Below, in pieces: positions 1 through 5,054 of a stretch of DNA of 5,054 nucleotides (within the stretch, counting starts at the first letter, position 1; the number at the start of each line of letters is the position of its first letter). Under the pieces are notes generated by a model. That model made no database searches. It saw only the letters and a list, made by a program, of their open reading frames with translations, and was not told where the DNA came from. The position numbers and the translations under genes were made by a program. Source of the stretch: Candidatus Nesterenkonia stercoripullorum (GTDB lineage Bacteria > Actinomycetota > Actinomycetes > Actinomycetales > Micrococcaceae). The stretch spans positions 1-5,054 of the forward strand of contig DXGD01000327.1 in NCBI GenBank assembly GCA_019114115.1, given 5' to 3'.

Positions 1-2781
1 GGCGCCCGCAAGGGTCACCGCCCAGCCCGGCGCGGTCATATCACCGGCGTGGGCCGCACTCTCGCGCAACTCCCCGTGGACCCGCGGCTGGGCCGCATGA
101 TGGTCGAGGCGGACCGGCGGAAGTGCCTGACCGAGGTCACCGTCTTAGTCGCCGCACTCTCCATCCAGGACCCCCGTGAGCGCCCGAGCGAGGAGCGACA
201 GCGTGCCGACGAGCTGCACGGCAGGTTCAAAGATGAGAATTCCGACTTCTCTGCACTGCTCAACCTCTGGCACTACCTCCAGGAGAAGCACCATGAGCTC
301 TCGGGGAACCAATTCAGGAAGATGTGCCATCGGGAGTACCTGAACTACCTGCGGATCCGGGAATGGCAGGACCTGGTCCAGCAGCTCAGCGAGATCGCCC
401 GCAATGCAGAGCTGGGTGGGGCGAGGACTGGACAGCAGAAGAAAGCACGTGGGCGGCGGATGCCGACAGTCGACGCCGCGGGACGTCATGATTCCATCCA
501 TCAGTCGCTGCTCTCCGGACTGCTCAGCCACATCGGCGTCTTCACGCCCAAGACTCGCGACTATCAGGGAGCCCGCGGGACCAGGTTCGCCGTCTTCCCG
601 GGGTCGCATCTGTTCAAGAAGAATCACGACTGGGTCATGGCCGCGGAGCTGGTCGAGACCTCTCGGCTGTGGGCGCGGACCGTGGCGCGCATCGATCCGA
701 GCTGGGTCGAGGACCTGGCTCCCCAGCTGGTGAAAACCTCCCATTCGGAACCGCGCTGGTCAGCTTCCCGCGGCGCGGTCATAGCGACGGAACGGGTGAC
801 ATTGTTCGGCCTGCCCATCGTGGCGGACCGGCAGGTGCTCTTCGGGAAGATCGATCCGGAGTACAGCCGCGAGATCTTCATTCACCGCGCCCTGATCGAA
901 GGAGACTGGCGCACCCGGCACCACTTCGACGCGCGCAACCGCCAGCGCTTCACCGATCTCGAGGAGTGGGAGAACCGCACCCGCCGGAAGAATCTCCGCG
1001 CCTCGGATGAGGATCTCTTCGCCTTCTTCGACGCGCGCGTCCCCACCTCCGTGGTGTCCCAGAAGCATTTCGACACCTGGTGGAAGACGCAGCGCCACGA
1101 GACTCCGGAGCTGCTGGACCTCACCGAGGACCAGCTCTTCGCCGCGGAAGCCGACGACGTCGACACCGCCGCCTACCCGGAGGTCTTCGACCACGACGGC
1201 CTCGAACTCGAGCTGCGTTACGAGTTCAACCCGTCGATGCACCGCTCCGCTGAAGGTCCCGGTGGCCGCCAGGGCACCTCGCGCAGCAGCGACGGCGTGA
1301 CGGTCCGAGTCCCGCTGATCTTCCTCAACCAGCTGGAGCCCGAACGCTTCGAATGGCTGATCCCTGGTCTGCGCCAGGAACTGGTCACCCACATGATCCG
1401 GTCACTGCCGAAACAGCTCCGCAAGAACTTCGTCCCTGCCCCCGACGTCGCCACCAGAGCGCTGACAAGGATCGGAGAGCCTGAACCAGGAACCTCCCTG
1501 CGCGGCGAGTTGGCGTCGGCGGTGCAGAGCCTCACCGGGGTTCCCGTGGACAGCGGCGTCTTCGACCTGTCCGCCCTGCCCGCGCATCTGCGGTTCACTT
1601 TCGCCGTGGTCAGCGACCGCGGGCGCGTACTGGACACTGGGACGGATCTTGCTGAGCTGCAGATTCGTTTCTCGGCACAGACCCGTGAGGCCATCGGACG
1701 CAGCATCTCCCAAGGATCCGGGCCCCCTTCGGCGAAGTCAGCGGGGCACAGCAATCGCTCGGCAAAGCCTGGACCAGCGGGCACAGGCCAGGCTGACGAT
1801 TCAGCAGGACCCTCGGGCCACGCAGAGGCCGCAGGTCAGGCCGGCGCATCGGGTCCAGCCAGCATCTCCGGTGTGACCGAGCTGAGGCACCAGCGACAGT
1901 GGACCTTCGGGGACCTTCCCGCCAGTGTCTCTTCCCAGGTCAATGGCAGGGACGTGACAGGCTACCCGGCCCTGGCACGTGATGCCGCCAACGGCGACGC
2001 GGCAACGGCGAGCGCGCCAGCCGGAGTGCGAGTCGAGATCCAGGATTCGTCAGATGCTCAGTACCGGGTGCACCGCCAAGGAGTCGTGGAGCTGCTGCGC
2101 TGCGTTCTGCCCTCCCCCCAGCGATACGTGATGGATCACCTGAGCAATCGGGAGCGTCTGACCTTCGGCAATTGGCCGCATGGCACTGTCGAGTCGTTGG
2201 TGGCCGACTGCACCCAGGCGGCGCTGGATCAGATGGTCCCCGACGAGCTTCCTTTTTCCGCCGCCGCGTTCGAGGCGCTCGCCAGAACCGCCCGAGCCGA
2301 CCTCATCGAGACTGTGCTGCGCCTGACCGACATCGTCGCCGAGACGCTCACCCGAGCCACGGCAGTGCGGCGGGCACTGGACTCCGCCACCTCAGCTGCC
2401 CTGCAGACCGCGCGTCACGACATGGAAGCCGATCTTGAGAATCTGGTCCACGACGGGTTCGTCACCGCAGCAGGCTTCCGGCACCTGCAGCACGTTCCCC
2501 GCTACCTGCAGGGCATGCAGGAACGGCTGGAGCGGCTGACAGCCGGGAAGAGCCTGAGCAAGGACTCTGCGGACACCGCTGAGATCCAGCAGCTCGAGGA
2601 TGAGTACGACGCCGCCGTGGAGTCCATTCCTGAGCAGCTCCCAGTGCCACGAGATCTCCTCGAGGTGCGCTGGATGCTGCAGGAGTACCGAATCGCTCTC
2701 TTCGCGCAGCAGCTGGGCACAGCTCAGACCGTTTCGCCCAAGCGCATCCGCAGGGCGATCAAGCTCGCCACCCGAAGCTGA
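1..2781 (+). CDS. hrpA: ATP-dependent RNA helicase HrpA, C-terminal part (5' end outside window)
   Basis: DEAH-box helicase of the HrpA type. E. coli HrpA is linked to RNA processing and stalled ribosomes; the role here is inferred from the family. The frame is open from base 1 to TGA at 2779-2781, giving 926 residues. Family length is about 1300, so the two RecA-like motor domains lie off the left edge. The GTG at 49 is internal, because conserved sequence and high GC at third positions continue upstream of it. Numbered from the first codon here: helicase-associated HA2 region about 14-115, including LAQLPVDPRLGRM at 21-33; OB-fold region about 165-245 with FPGSHLFKK and WVMAAELVETSRLWAR; then DUF3418 from about 255 to the end. 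Recognisable DUF3418 blocks are LFGLPIVADRQVLFG, REIFIHRALIEGDWRTRH, IRSLPKQLRKNFVPAPD, WTFGDLP, LPSPQRY and the terminal LFAQQLGTAQTVSPKRI. A low-complexity segment (about 569-624) interrupts DUF3418. The gene converges on the HIT gene. Confidence 0.95.
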   Translation, partial: GARKGHRPARRGHITGVGRTLAQLPVDPRLGRMMVEADRRKCLTEVTVLVAALSIQDPRERPSEERQRADELHGRFKDENSDFSALLNLWHYLQEKHHELSGNQFRKMCHREYLNYLRIREWQDLVQQLSEIARNAELGGARTGQQKKARGRRMPTVDAAGRHDSIHQSLLSGLLSHIGVFTPKTRDYQGARGTRFAVFPGSHLFKKNHDWVMAAELVETSRLWARTVARIDPSWVEDLAPQLVKTSHSEPRWSASRGAVIATERVTLFGLPIVADRQVLFGKIDPEYSREIFIHRALIEGDWRTRHHFDARNRQRFTDLEEWENRTRRKNLRASDEDLFAFFDARVPTSVVSQKHFDTWWKTQRHETPELLDLTEDQLFAAEADDVDTAAYPEVFDHDGLELELRYEFNPSMHRSAEGPGGRQGTSRSSDGVTVRVPLIFLNQLEPERFEWLIPGLRQELVTHMIRSLPKQLRKNFVPAPDVATRALTRIGEPEPGTSLRGELASAVQSLTGVPVDSGVFDLSALPAHLRFTFAVVSDRGRVLDTGTDLAELQIRFSAQTREAIGRSISQGSGPPSAKSAGHSNRSAKPGPAGTGQADDSAGPSGHAEAAGQAGASGPASISGVTELRHQRQWTFGDLPASVSSQVNGRDVTGYPALARDAANGDAATASAPAGVRVEIQDSSDAQYRVHRQGVVELLRCVLPSPQRYVMDHLSNRERLTFGNWPHGTVESLVADCTQAALDQMVPDELPFSAAAFEALARTARADLIETVLRLTDIVAETLTRATAVRRALDSATSAALQTARHDMEADLENLVHDGFVTAAGFRHLQHVPRYLQGMQERLERLTAGKSLSKDSADTAEIQQLEDEYDAAVESIPEQLPVPRDLLEVRWMLQEYRIALFAQQLGTAQTVSPKRIRRAIKLATRS
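1705..1869 (+). other. Low-complexity Gly/Ala/Ser/Pro linker inside the DUF3418 region of hrpA
   Basis: About 55 codons in the hrpA frame encode a segment dominated by Gly, Ala, Ser, Pro and Gln with few hydrophobic residues. It lies between the conserved stretch ending IRFSAQTREAIGRS and the conserved WTFGDLP block. From memory, E. coli HrpA has only a short helical connection here. The reading frame is intact across the segment and flanking homology is normal on both sides, so it is an in-frame insert and not a frameshift. It is probably a flexible, solvent-exposed loop. Whether related species share it cannot be told from this window. Confidence 0.7.
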
Positions 2782-2822
2782 AACGTGCTCCGCGATCGGA
2801 CGTCAGCGCTCAGTCTCAGCGC
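2777..2822. terminator. Possible bidirectional terminator between hrpA and the HIT gene
   Basis: The 43-bp gap between the convergent stop codons of hrpA and the HIT gene holds two small inverted repeats. The first spans 2777-2807: outer arms GCTGA/TCAGC plus an inner CGT/ACG or TCCG/CGGA pairing around CGAT. The second is GCGCT (2806-2810) with AGCGC (2818-2822) and a 7-base loop. The two overlap, so they could form only alternately. Neither is followed by a clear T-run on either strand, so this is a weak call resting mainly on position. Confidence 0.3.
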
Positions 2823-2824
2823 AT

Positions 2825-3256
2825 TCAGCTCTCCGCAGGAACGAAGTCCGCATCCCCCATGACCCGCAGTGCCACCCGCAGCTTCTCGGCGGCCTGGTCC
2901 ATCCGGCTGCTGTCCGGGTCGCTCATCGCCTTGCCGAAGTCGAAATCGGCCATCGAGCTGGAGGGCCAGACGTGGATGTGCAGATGCGGGACCTCGAATC
3001 CGGCGATGGCCACGCCGGCACGGTCGACGTCGTACGCCTCCACCTGGGCTTTACCGATGCGCTGGGCGACCCGAGTCAGGTGCGCGATGAGCGCGGGGTC
3101 CGCGTCAGTCCACTTGTCGACCTCCTGGCGAGGCACGACCAGCGTATGCCCGTAAGCCAGCGGCGCGATCGAGAGGAAACCCACACAGGTCTCGTCCGCC
3201 CAGATGAAGCGGCCCGGGATCTCCCCGTTGATGACTTTGGTGAACACGGTGCTCAT
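2825..3256 (-). CDS. HIT (histidine triad) family protein
   Basis: Predicted cytosolic nucleotide-binding hydrolase or transferase of the HIT superfamily, 143 residues, a normal length for the single-domain branch. The triad HLHIHVW is at residues 91-97. By family knowledge the middle histidine (H93) is the nucleophile that attacks the alpha-phosphate of a nucleotide. The upstream family block GHTLVVPRQEV is at 36-46, preceded by the FxSIAPLAYGH form of the usual F.D..P...GH pattern. The C-terminal third (SSSMADFDFGKA onward) is like that of actinobacterial HIT proteins. The ATG at 3256 was chosen over an upstream in-frame ATG at 3334 because it has GAGGAG five bases before it and MSTVFTKVINGEIPGRF matches where family members begin. 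There is no signal peptide or membrane segment. It is convergent with hrpA and divergent from zur. The exact substrate cannot be read from the sequence. Confidence 0.95.
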   Translation of the reverse strand: MSTVFTKVINGEIPGRFIWADETCVGFLSIAPLAYGHTLVVPRQEVDKWTDADPALIAHLTRVAQRIGKAQVEAYDVDRAGVAIAGFEVPHLHIHVWPSSSMADFDFGKAMSDPDSSRMDQAAEKLRVALRVMGDADFVPAES

Positions 3257-3261
3257 ATACT

Positions 3262-3267
3262 CTCCTC
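3262..3267 (-). promoter_or_regulatory. Ribosome binding site that fixes the HIT gene start
   Basis: The minus strand reads GAGGAG, five bases (AGTAT) before the ATG at 3256. This is a strong Shine-Dalgarno match and supports the 143-residue protein over the longer reading from 3334. Confidence 0.8.
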
Positions 3268-3287
3268 GCTGTAGTGGCCCATGACGA

Positions 3288-3293
3288 ATCATA
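3288..3293 (-). promoter_or_regulatory. Candidate -10 element for the HIT gene
   Basis: The minus strand reads TATGAT, five of six matches to the sigma-70 type -10 consensus. It would place the transcript start near 3281 and give a leader of about 25 bases that includes the GAGGAG site. No good TTGACA-like -35 lies 16-18 bases upstream (the 17-base position reads GGCACG), so the call rests on the -10 match and its position. The hexamer falls inside a 12-bp inverted repeat, ATGA-N4-TCAT (3281-3292). Confidence 0.4.
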
Positions 3294-3395
3294 GGCGATG
3301 CCTGATGGACCGTGCCCCATTCCCCACGCCCCATCCGCCATGCCCGATGGGCAGTGAGCAGCTCTGCGCTGTTAGCATAGCCACACTGGATATCA

Positions 3396-3424
3396 GGCCG
3401 CTGTACACCCGGCCGCTATAGACT
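3396..3424 (+). promoter_or_regulatory. Possible zur promoter: direct repeat leading into a -10-like hexamer
   Basis: GGCCGCTnTA occurs at 3396-3405 and again at 3411-3420, spaced 15 bp. The second copy runs into TAGACT (3419-3424), which fits the TANNNT pattern of actinobacterial -10 elements and would start transcription near 3431, about 37 bases before the zur GTG. A second candidate, TAGCAT, lies at 3373-3378. Neither has a recognisable -35. Which one is used, and whether the repeat binds anything, is unknown. Confidence 0.3.
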
Positions 3425-3426
3425 GA

Positions 3427-3443
3427 CTCATCCACTCAATGAG
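3427..3443. promoter_or_regulatory. Operator-like inverted repeat in the zur leader
   Basis: CTCAT (3427-3431) and ATGAG (3439-3443) form a perfect 5-7-5 inverted repeat immediately downstream of the TAGACT -10 candidate and before the zur Shine-Dalgarno. That position suits a repressor operator. It does not resemble the AT-rich Zur box of other actinobacteria (TGAAAATCATTTTCA type), so no binding protein is assigned. It could also be a weak RNA hairpin or chance. Confidence 0.25.
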
Positions 3444-3449
3444 ACTTCT

Positions 3450-3455
3450 GAGAGG
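3450..3455 (+). promoter_or_regulatory. Zur ribosome binding site with long spacing
   Basis: GAGAGG ends 12 bases before the GTG at 3468, longer than the usual 5-9 bases, and the start codon is GTG. No better purine-rich site lies closer, and no alternative start fits the family N-terminus. Translation initiation is therefore probably modest, which would suit a repressor. Confidence 0.5.
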
Positions 3456-3467
3456 TTACGTACCGCC

Positions 3468-3890
3468 GTGTCCGTCGAGAACGCCTACACCCCGCCCGTC
3501 CGCGGTCGTTCGACCCGGCAGAAGCGCGCTGTCTGGGCTGCGCTGAATTCCCTGGAAGACTTCGTCAGCGCCCAGGACCTCCACCGCATCCTGGAGAATC
3601 GCGGGGAAAAAGTCTCGCTGGCCACGGTATACCGAGTGCTGCAGACCCATCATGAAGAGGGCCTTCTGGATGTCCTCCGCCCCGACGACGGCGAGGCGAT
3701 CTACCGCCTGTGCGCCGCTGAGGAACACCACCACCACTTGGTGTGCCGCGTCTGCGGGCTGGCCGTGGAGTTCGAGGCCCCTGAGGTAGAGACGTGGACA
3801 TCGGAACTCGCACGGAAGAACGGGTTCACCGAAGTCCAGCACACTTTGGAGGTCTACGGCCTCTGCGAGAAGTGCGCAGCGGCGAGCTAG
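3468..3890 (+). CDS. zur: Zinc uptake regulator Zur (Fur family repressor)
   Basis: Predicted zinc-responsive DNA-binding repressor, 140 residues, typical Fur-family size. Residues 1-75 form the winged helix: RSTRQKRAVWAAL at 14-26, then the recognition region SLATVYRVLQTHHEEGLL at 50-67. The C-terminal half dimerises and binds zinc. Aligned by eye with M. tuberculosis Zur as I remember it, all ligands are present: structural site C93, C96, C133, C136; sensing site D68, C82, H88, H90; third site H87, H89, E108, H125. There is one extra residue between C82 and the His run. The pattern HHHHLVCRVCG fits Zur better than iron-sensing Fur or peroxide-sensing PerR. Its neighbour is a zinc-type ABC permease, which supports the zinc assignment. 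Unlike layouts where zur follows znuB in the same operon, here zur faces the transporter genes. The stop codon overlaps the znuB stop by four bases (CTAG). The start is GTG; the spacing to the Shine-Dalgarno is long. No clear Zur box was found. Confidence 0.93.
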   Translation: MSVENAYTPPVRGRSTRQKRAVWAALNSLEDFVSAQDLHRILENRGEKVSLATVYRVLQTHHEEGLLDVLRPDDGEAIYRLCAAEEHHHHLVCRVCGLAVEFEAPEVETWTSELARKNGFTEVQHTLEVYGLCEKCAAAS

Positions 3891-4837
3891 AACGCACCTA
3901 CTCCGGCCTGCTGAGGCCCGGCCTGCTGAGGGCTGTGCCGCTCATCTGCTGGACCCCTTTCTCCTCGTGAGTACTGCCCTGTGGCCGCTCGGTGCACTCG
4001 GCGCAGACGGCGCCCCCTGCCGACGATCAGGCAGATGACGTAGATGACGAACGAAATGGTCGTGATGTACGGGCTGATCGGCACAGTCCCGGCAATCGCG
4101 ATCATGATCCCCCCGACGGAGGAGATCAGCGCGAAGACCATCGCCAGCACCACCACGCTCAGCGGGCGCACCGTCACCTTGAGCGCCGCCGCGGCGGGCA
4201 CCACCAACAGCGCCAGCACCAACAGCGCGCCGACGACCTGCACTGACATCGCCACGGCAATGCCCAGCAGCAGCATGAAGACGATGGACAGGGCATTGAC
4301 CTGCACACCGCGCGCCCGGGCCAGCTGGGGATCCACTGAGGCGAACATCAGTGGCCGCCAGATCACCGCCAGCACCACCATGATCAGTGCTGCCCCGATG
4401 ACCAGGGTCGTCGTCTGCATGTCATCCACGCCGACGATCTGCCCGGTGAGCAGCCCGAACTTATTGGCGCTGCGCCCCTGATACAGCGAGAGGAAGAGAA
4501 TTCCCAGCCCGAGACCGAAAGGCATCAGCACGCCCGTCACAGCTGAAGTGTCCTTGTCACGCAGGCTCAGCACACCGATCAGCAGCGCGGCCGCGACGGC
4601 CCCCACGGCGGAGCCTGCCACGACGTCCACCCCGGCCAGCAGCGCCAGTGCGGCGCCGGCGAACGATATCTCCGCGATGCCGTGGACCACCAGCGCAGTC
4701 CGGCGCAGCATGATGAAGACGCCGATCAGGCCACCCATCAGTCCGAGCACTCCGGAGGTGATCACCGAATTGCGGACCAGGTGGAAGAGCTCCCAGTAGT
4801 TCTCGAGGCTGTATGACTGGGTGATCTGCTCGATCAT
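3887..4837 (-). CDS. znuB: Zinc ABC transporter permease (ZnuB type, ABC-3 family)
   Basis: Integral membrane subunit of a metal-ion importer that works with a binding lipoprotein (ZnuA) and an ATPase (ZnuC). The protein has 316 residues. About eight hydrophobic segments are visible, near 23-45, 55-70, 72-91, 101-119, 143-160, 181-216 (long, possibly two helices), 225-250 and 258-273. ABC-3 landmarks are HGIAEISFAGAALALLAG at 52-69 (family form H.L.HAS..G.A) and VQVVGALLVLALLVVPAAAA at 199-218 (family form VGALL...LLIIPAA.A). The family usually ends soon after the last helix. This protein adds about 43 hydrophilic residues, basic at first (RGRRLRRVHR) and ending in PQQAG twice. The ATG is preceded by AGGAG at 7 bases and overlaps the upstream gene's stop as ATGA, suggesting translational coupling. 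Zinc is inferred from the adjacent zur; sequence alone would also allow manganese or iron. It is likely repressed by Zur when zinc is sufficient, with the promoter beyond the right edge. Confidence 0.9.
   Translation of the reverse strand: MIEQITQSYSLENYWELFHLVRNSVITSGVLGLMGGLIGVFIMLRRTALVVHGIAEISFAGAALALLAGVDVVAGSAVGAVAAALLIGVLSLRDKDTSAVTGVLMPFGLGLGILFLSLYQGRSANKFGLLTGQIVGVDDMQTTTLVIGAALIMVVLAVIWRPLMFASVDPQLARARGVQVNALSIVFMLLLGIAVAMSVQVVGALLVLALLVVPAAAALKVTVRPLSVVVLAMVFALISSVGGIMIAIAGTVPISPYITTISFVIYVICLIVGRGRRLRRVHRAATGQYSRGERGPADERHSPQQAGPQQAGVGAF
3903..3931. repeat. 15-bp tandem repeat with hairpin, in the znuB 3' end and just past the zur stop
   Basis: CCGGCCTGCTGAGG occurs at 3903-3916 and again at 3918-3931, a 15-bp period. 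On the minus strand the repeat encodes PQQAG twice near the ZnuB C-terminus. Each unit is also self-complementary: the first gives the perfect stem GGCCT-GCTG-AGGCC (3905-3918) and the second the same with one mismatch. The first hairpin starts 15 bases after the zur stop, so it is the best candidate terminator for zur, although no T-run follows. Confidence 0.55.
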
Positions 4838-5054
4838 GAACCCGCTCCTGTGGTGTGCTGCAGGTGGTCGCGGTGGTGGGCCTGGTGATGGGCATGGTCG
4901 TCGTCGTGGGTATGCGGGCCGACGGATACGCCCGGGTCCTCAGGCGCACGCTGCGCGTCTGGGTCGCCGCGACGCGGCAGTTCCTCACCAGGGGCGCAAT
5001 AGTGTCCCTCAACGTGGTGGGACATCACCACCAGGCGGCCATCGTGCTCGATCA
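4834..5054 (-). CDS. znuC: C-terminal end of probable zinc ABC transporter ATPase (ZnuC), partial
   Basis: The frame is open from the right edge to TGA at 4834-4836, giving 72 residues; the start and the nucleotide-binding core lie beyond the window. None of the ATPase motifs (Walker A, signature, Walker B) are visible, so the name rests on context: the gene directly before znuB overlaps it as ATGA, and ATPase-then-permease is the common order in such operons. The tail is striking. Residues 47-66 of the visible part hold nine histidines and four aspartates, starting HTHDDDHAHH, and a second smaller cluster (SHHVEGHYC) is at 11-19. Histidine-rich ends occur in some ZnuC proteins, E. coli's included as I recall, and are thought to bind zinc. 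An internal GTG at 5029-5031 could be mistaken for a start, but the frame continues past it to the edge. A zinc-binding lipoprotein or other metal protein cannot be strictly excluded. Confidence 0.65.
   Translation of the reverse strand, partial: IEHDGRLVVMSHHVEGHYCAPGEELPRRGDPDAQRAPEDPGVSVGPHTHDDDHAHHQAHHRDHLQHTTGAGS
4845..4849 (-). promoter_or_regulatory. znuB ribosome binding site inside the upstream gene
   Basis: The minus strand reads AGGAG, seven bases before the znuB ATG at 4837. It lies within the last codons of the upstream partial gene, whose TGA overlaps the ATG. The site confirms the znuB start and fits coupled translation of the two subunits. Confidence 0.75.

Noticed and set aside
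1..54. Possible frameshift at the start of hrpA, because the stretch before the conserved TGVGRTLAQLPVDPR is unusually basic
   Set aside because: The frame has consistent high GC at third positions and runs straight into the conserved block. The other two frames fit no better, so it is read as a variable loop.
145..147. Rare TTA leucine codon in hrpA
   Set aside because: TTA is noteworthy as a bldA-type control in Streptomyces, but nothing places this sequence in that genus, and a single TTA in a long gene is not informative.
760..1392. Long minus-strand open frame (210 codons) opposite hrpA, plus several similar ones at 145-744, 1218-1784 and elsewhere
   Set aside because: They lie entirely opposite the well-conserved HrpA frame and show no recognisable family pattern. 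Long antisense frames are common in high-GC genes.
2600..3274. Plus-strand open frame of 224 codons spanning the end of hrpA, the gap and the HIT gene
   Set aside because: It overlaps two clear genes in other frames and contains no family motif.
3281..3292. ATGA-N4-TCAT inverted repeat considered as a Zur box
   Set aside because: It shares the ATCAT core with the mycobacterial-type box, but the flanking AT-rich arms do not match and the arms are only 4 bp. It is also mostly explained by the TATGAT -10 candidate.
3257..3334. N-terminal extension of the HIT protein from an upstream ATG at 3334
   Set aside because: The internal ATG at 3256 has a strong Shine-Dalgarno site and matches the family start; the extension has no similarity I recognise and would overlap the candidate promoter.
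3341..3353. TGCCC-GAT-GGGCA inverted repeat in the HIT-zur intergenic region
   Set aside because: Five-bp arms with a 3-base loop in GC-rich DNA, not at a meaningful distance from either start, and surrounded by similar GCCCAT-like words; likely chance.
4557..5012. Minus-strand open frame of 151 codons crossing the znuC/znuB junction
   Set aside because: It is out of frame with both the His-rich ATPase tail and the ABC-3 permease, whose frames are supported by family motifs and the ATGA junction.

Overview
The window is high-GC DNA with strong G/C preference at third codon positions. It looks like a Gram-positive actinobacterium, probably near Micrococcales/Micrococcaceae. That placement is an inference from the protein sequences: a Zur very close to mycobacterial Zur, and an HrpA-type helicase with DUF3418. 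No tRNA, rRNA, CRISPR array, insertion sequence or phage gene was seen. Almost every base is assigned to a gene. The only sizeable gap is about 210 bp between the HIT gene and zur.

Layout: (1) 1-2781, plus strand: the C-terminal two thirds of an HrpA-like ATP-dependent RNA helicase, cut off at the left edge before its motor domains. (2) 2825-3256, minus strand: a HIT (histidine triad) family protein, convergent with hrpA across a 43-bp gap that holds small inverted repeats. (3) 3257-3467: divergent promoter region between the HIT gene and zur. (4) 3468-3890, plus strand: a Fur-family regulator with the full set of zinc ligands known from Zur. (5) 3887-4837, minus strand: a ZnuB-type membrane permease of a metal ABC transporter. 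(6) 4834-5054, minus strand: the C-terminal end of the preceding gene of that operon, most likely the ZnuC ATPase, ending in a histidine-rich tail and overlapping the permease start by ATGA.

Functionally the right half is a zinc homeostasis locus: an import operon (znuC-znuB, presumably with znuA beyond the right edge) facing its likely regulator zur. The two converge on a single CTAG that supplies both stop codons. The left half is housekeeping (RNA helicase, HIT protein) with no obvious link to zinc.

I see no convincing new multi-gene system. The points worth a second look are the zinc locus architecture (shared stop codons, a repeat that is both coding and hairpin-forming, the His-rich tail), an inverted repeat in the zur leader, and a low-complexity insert in the helicase.
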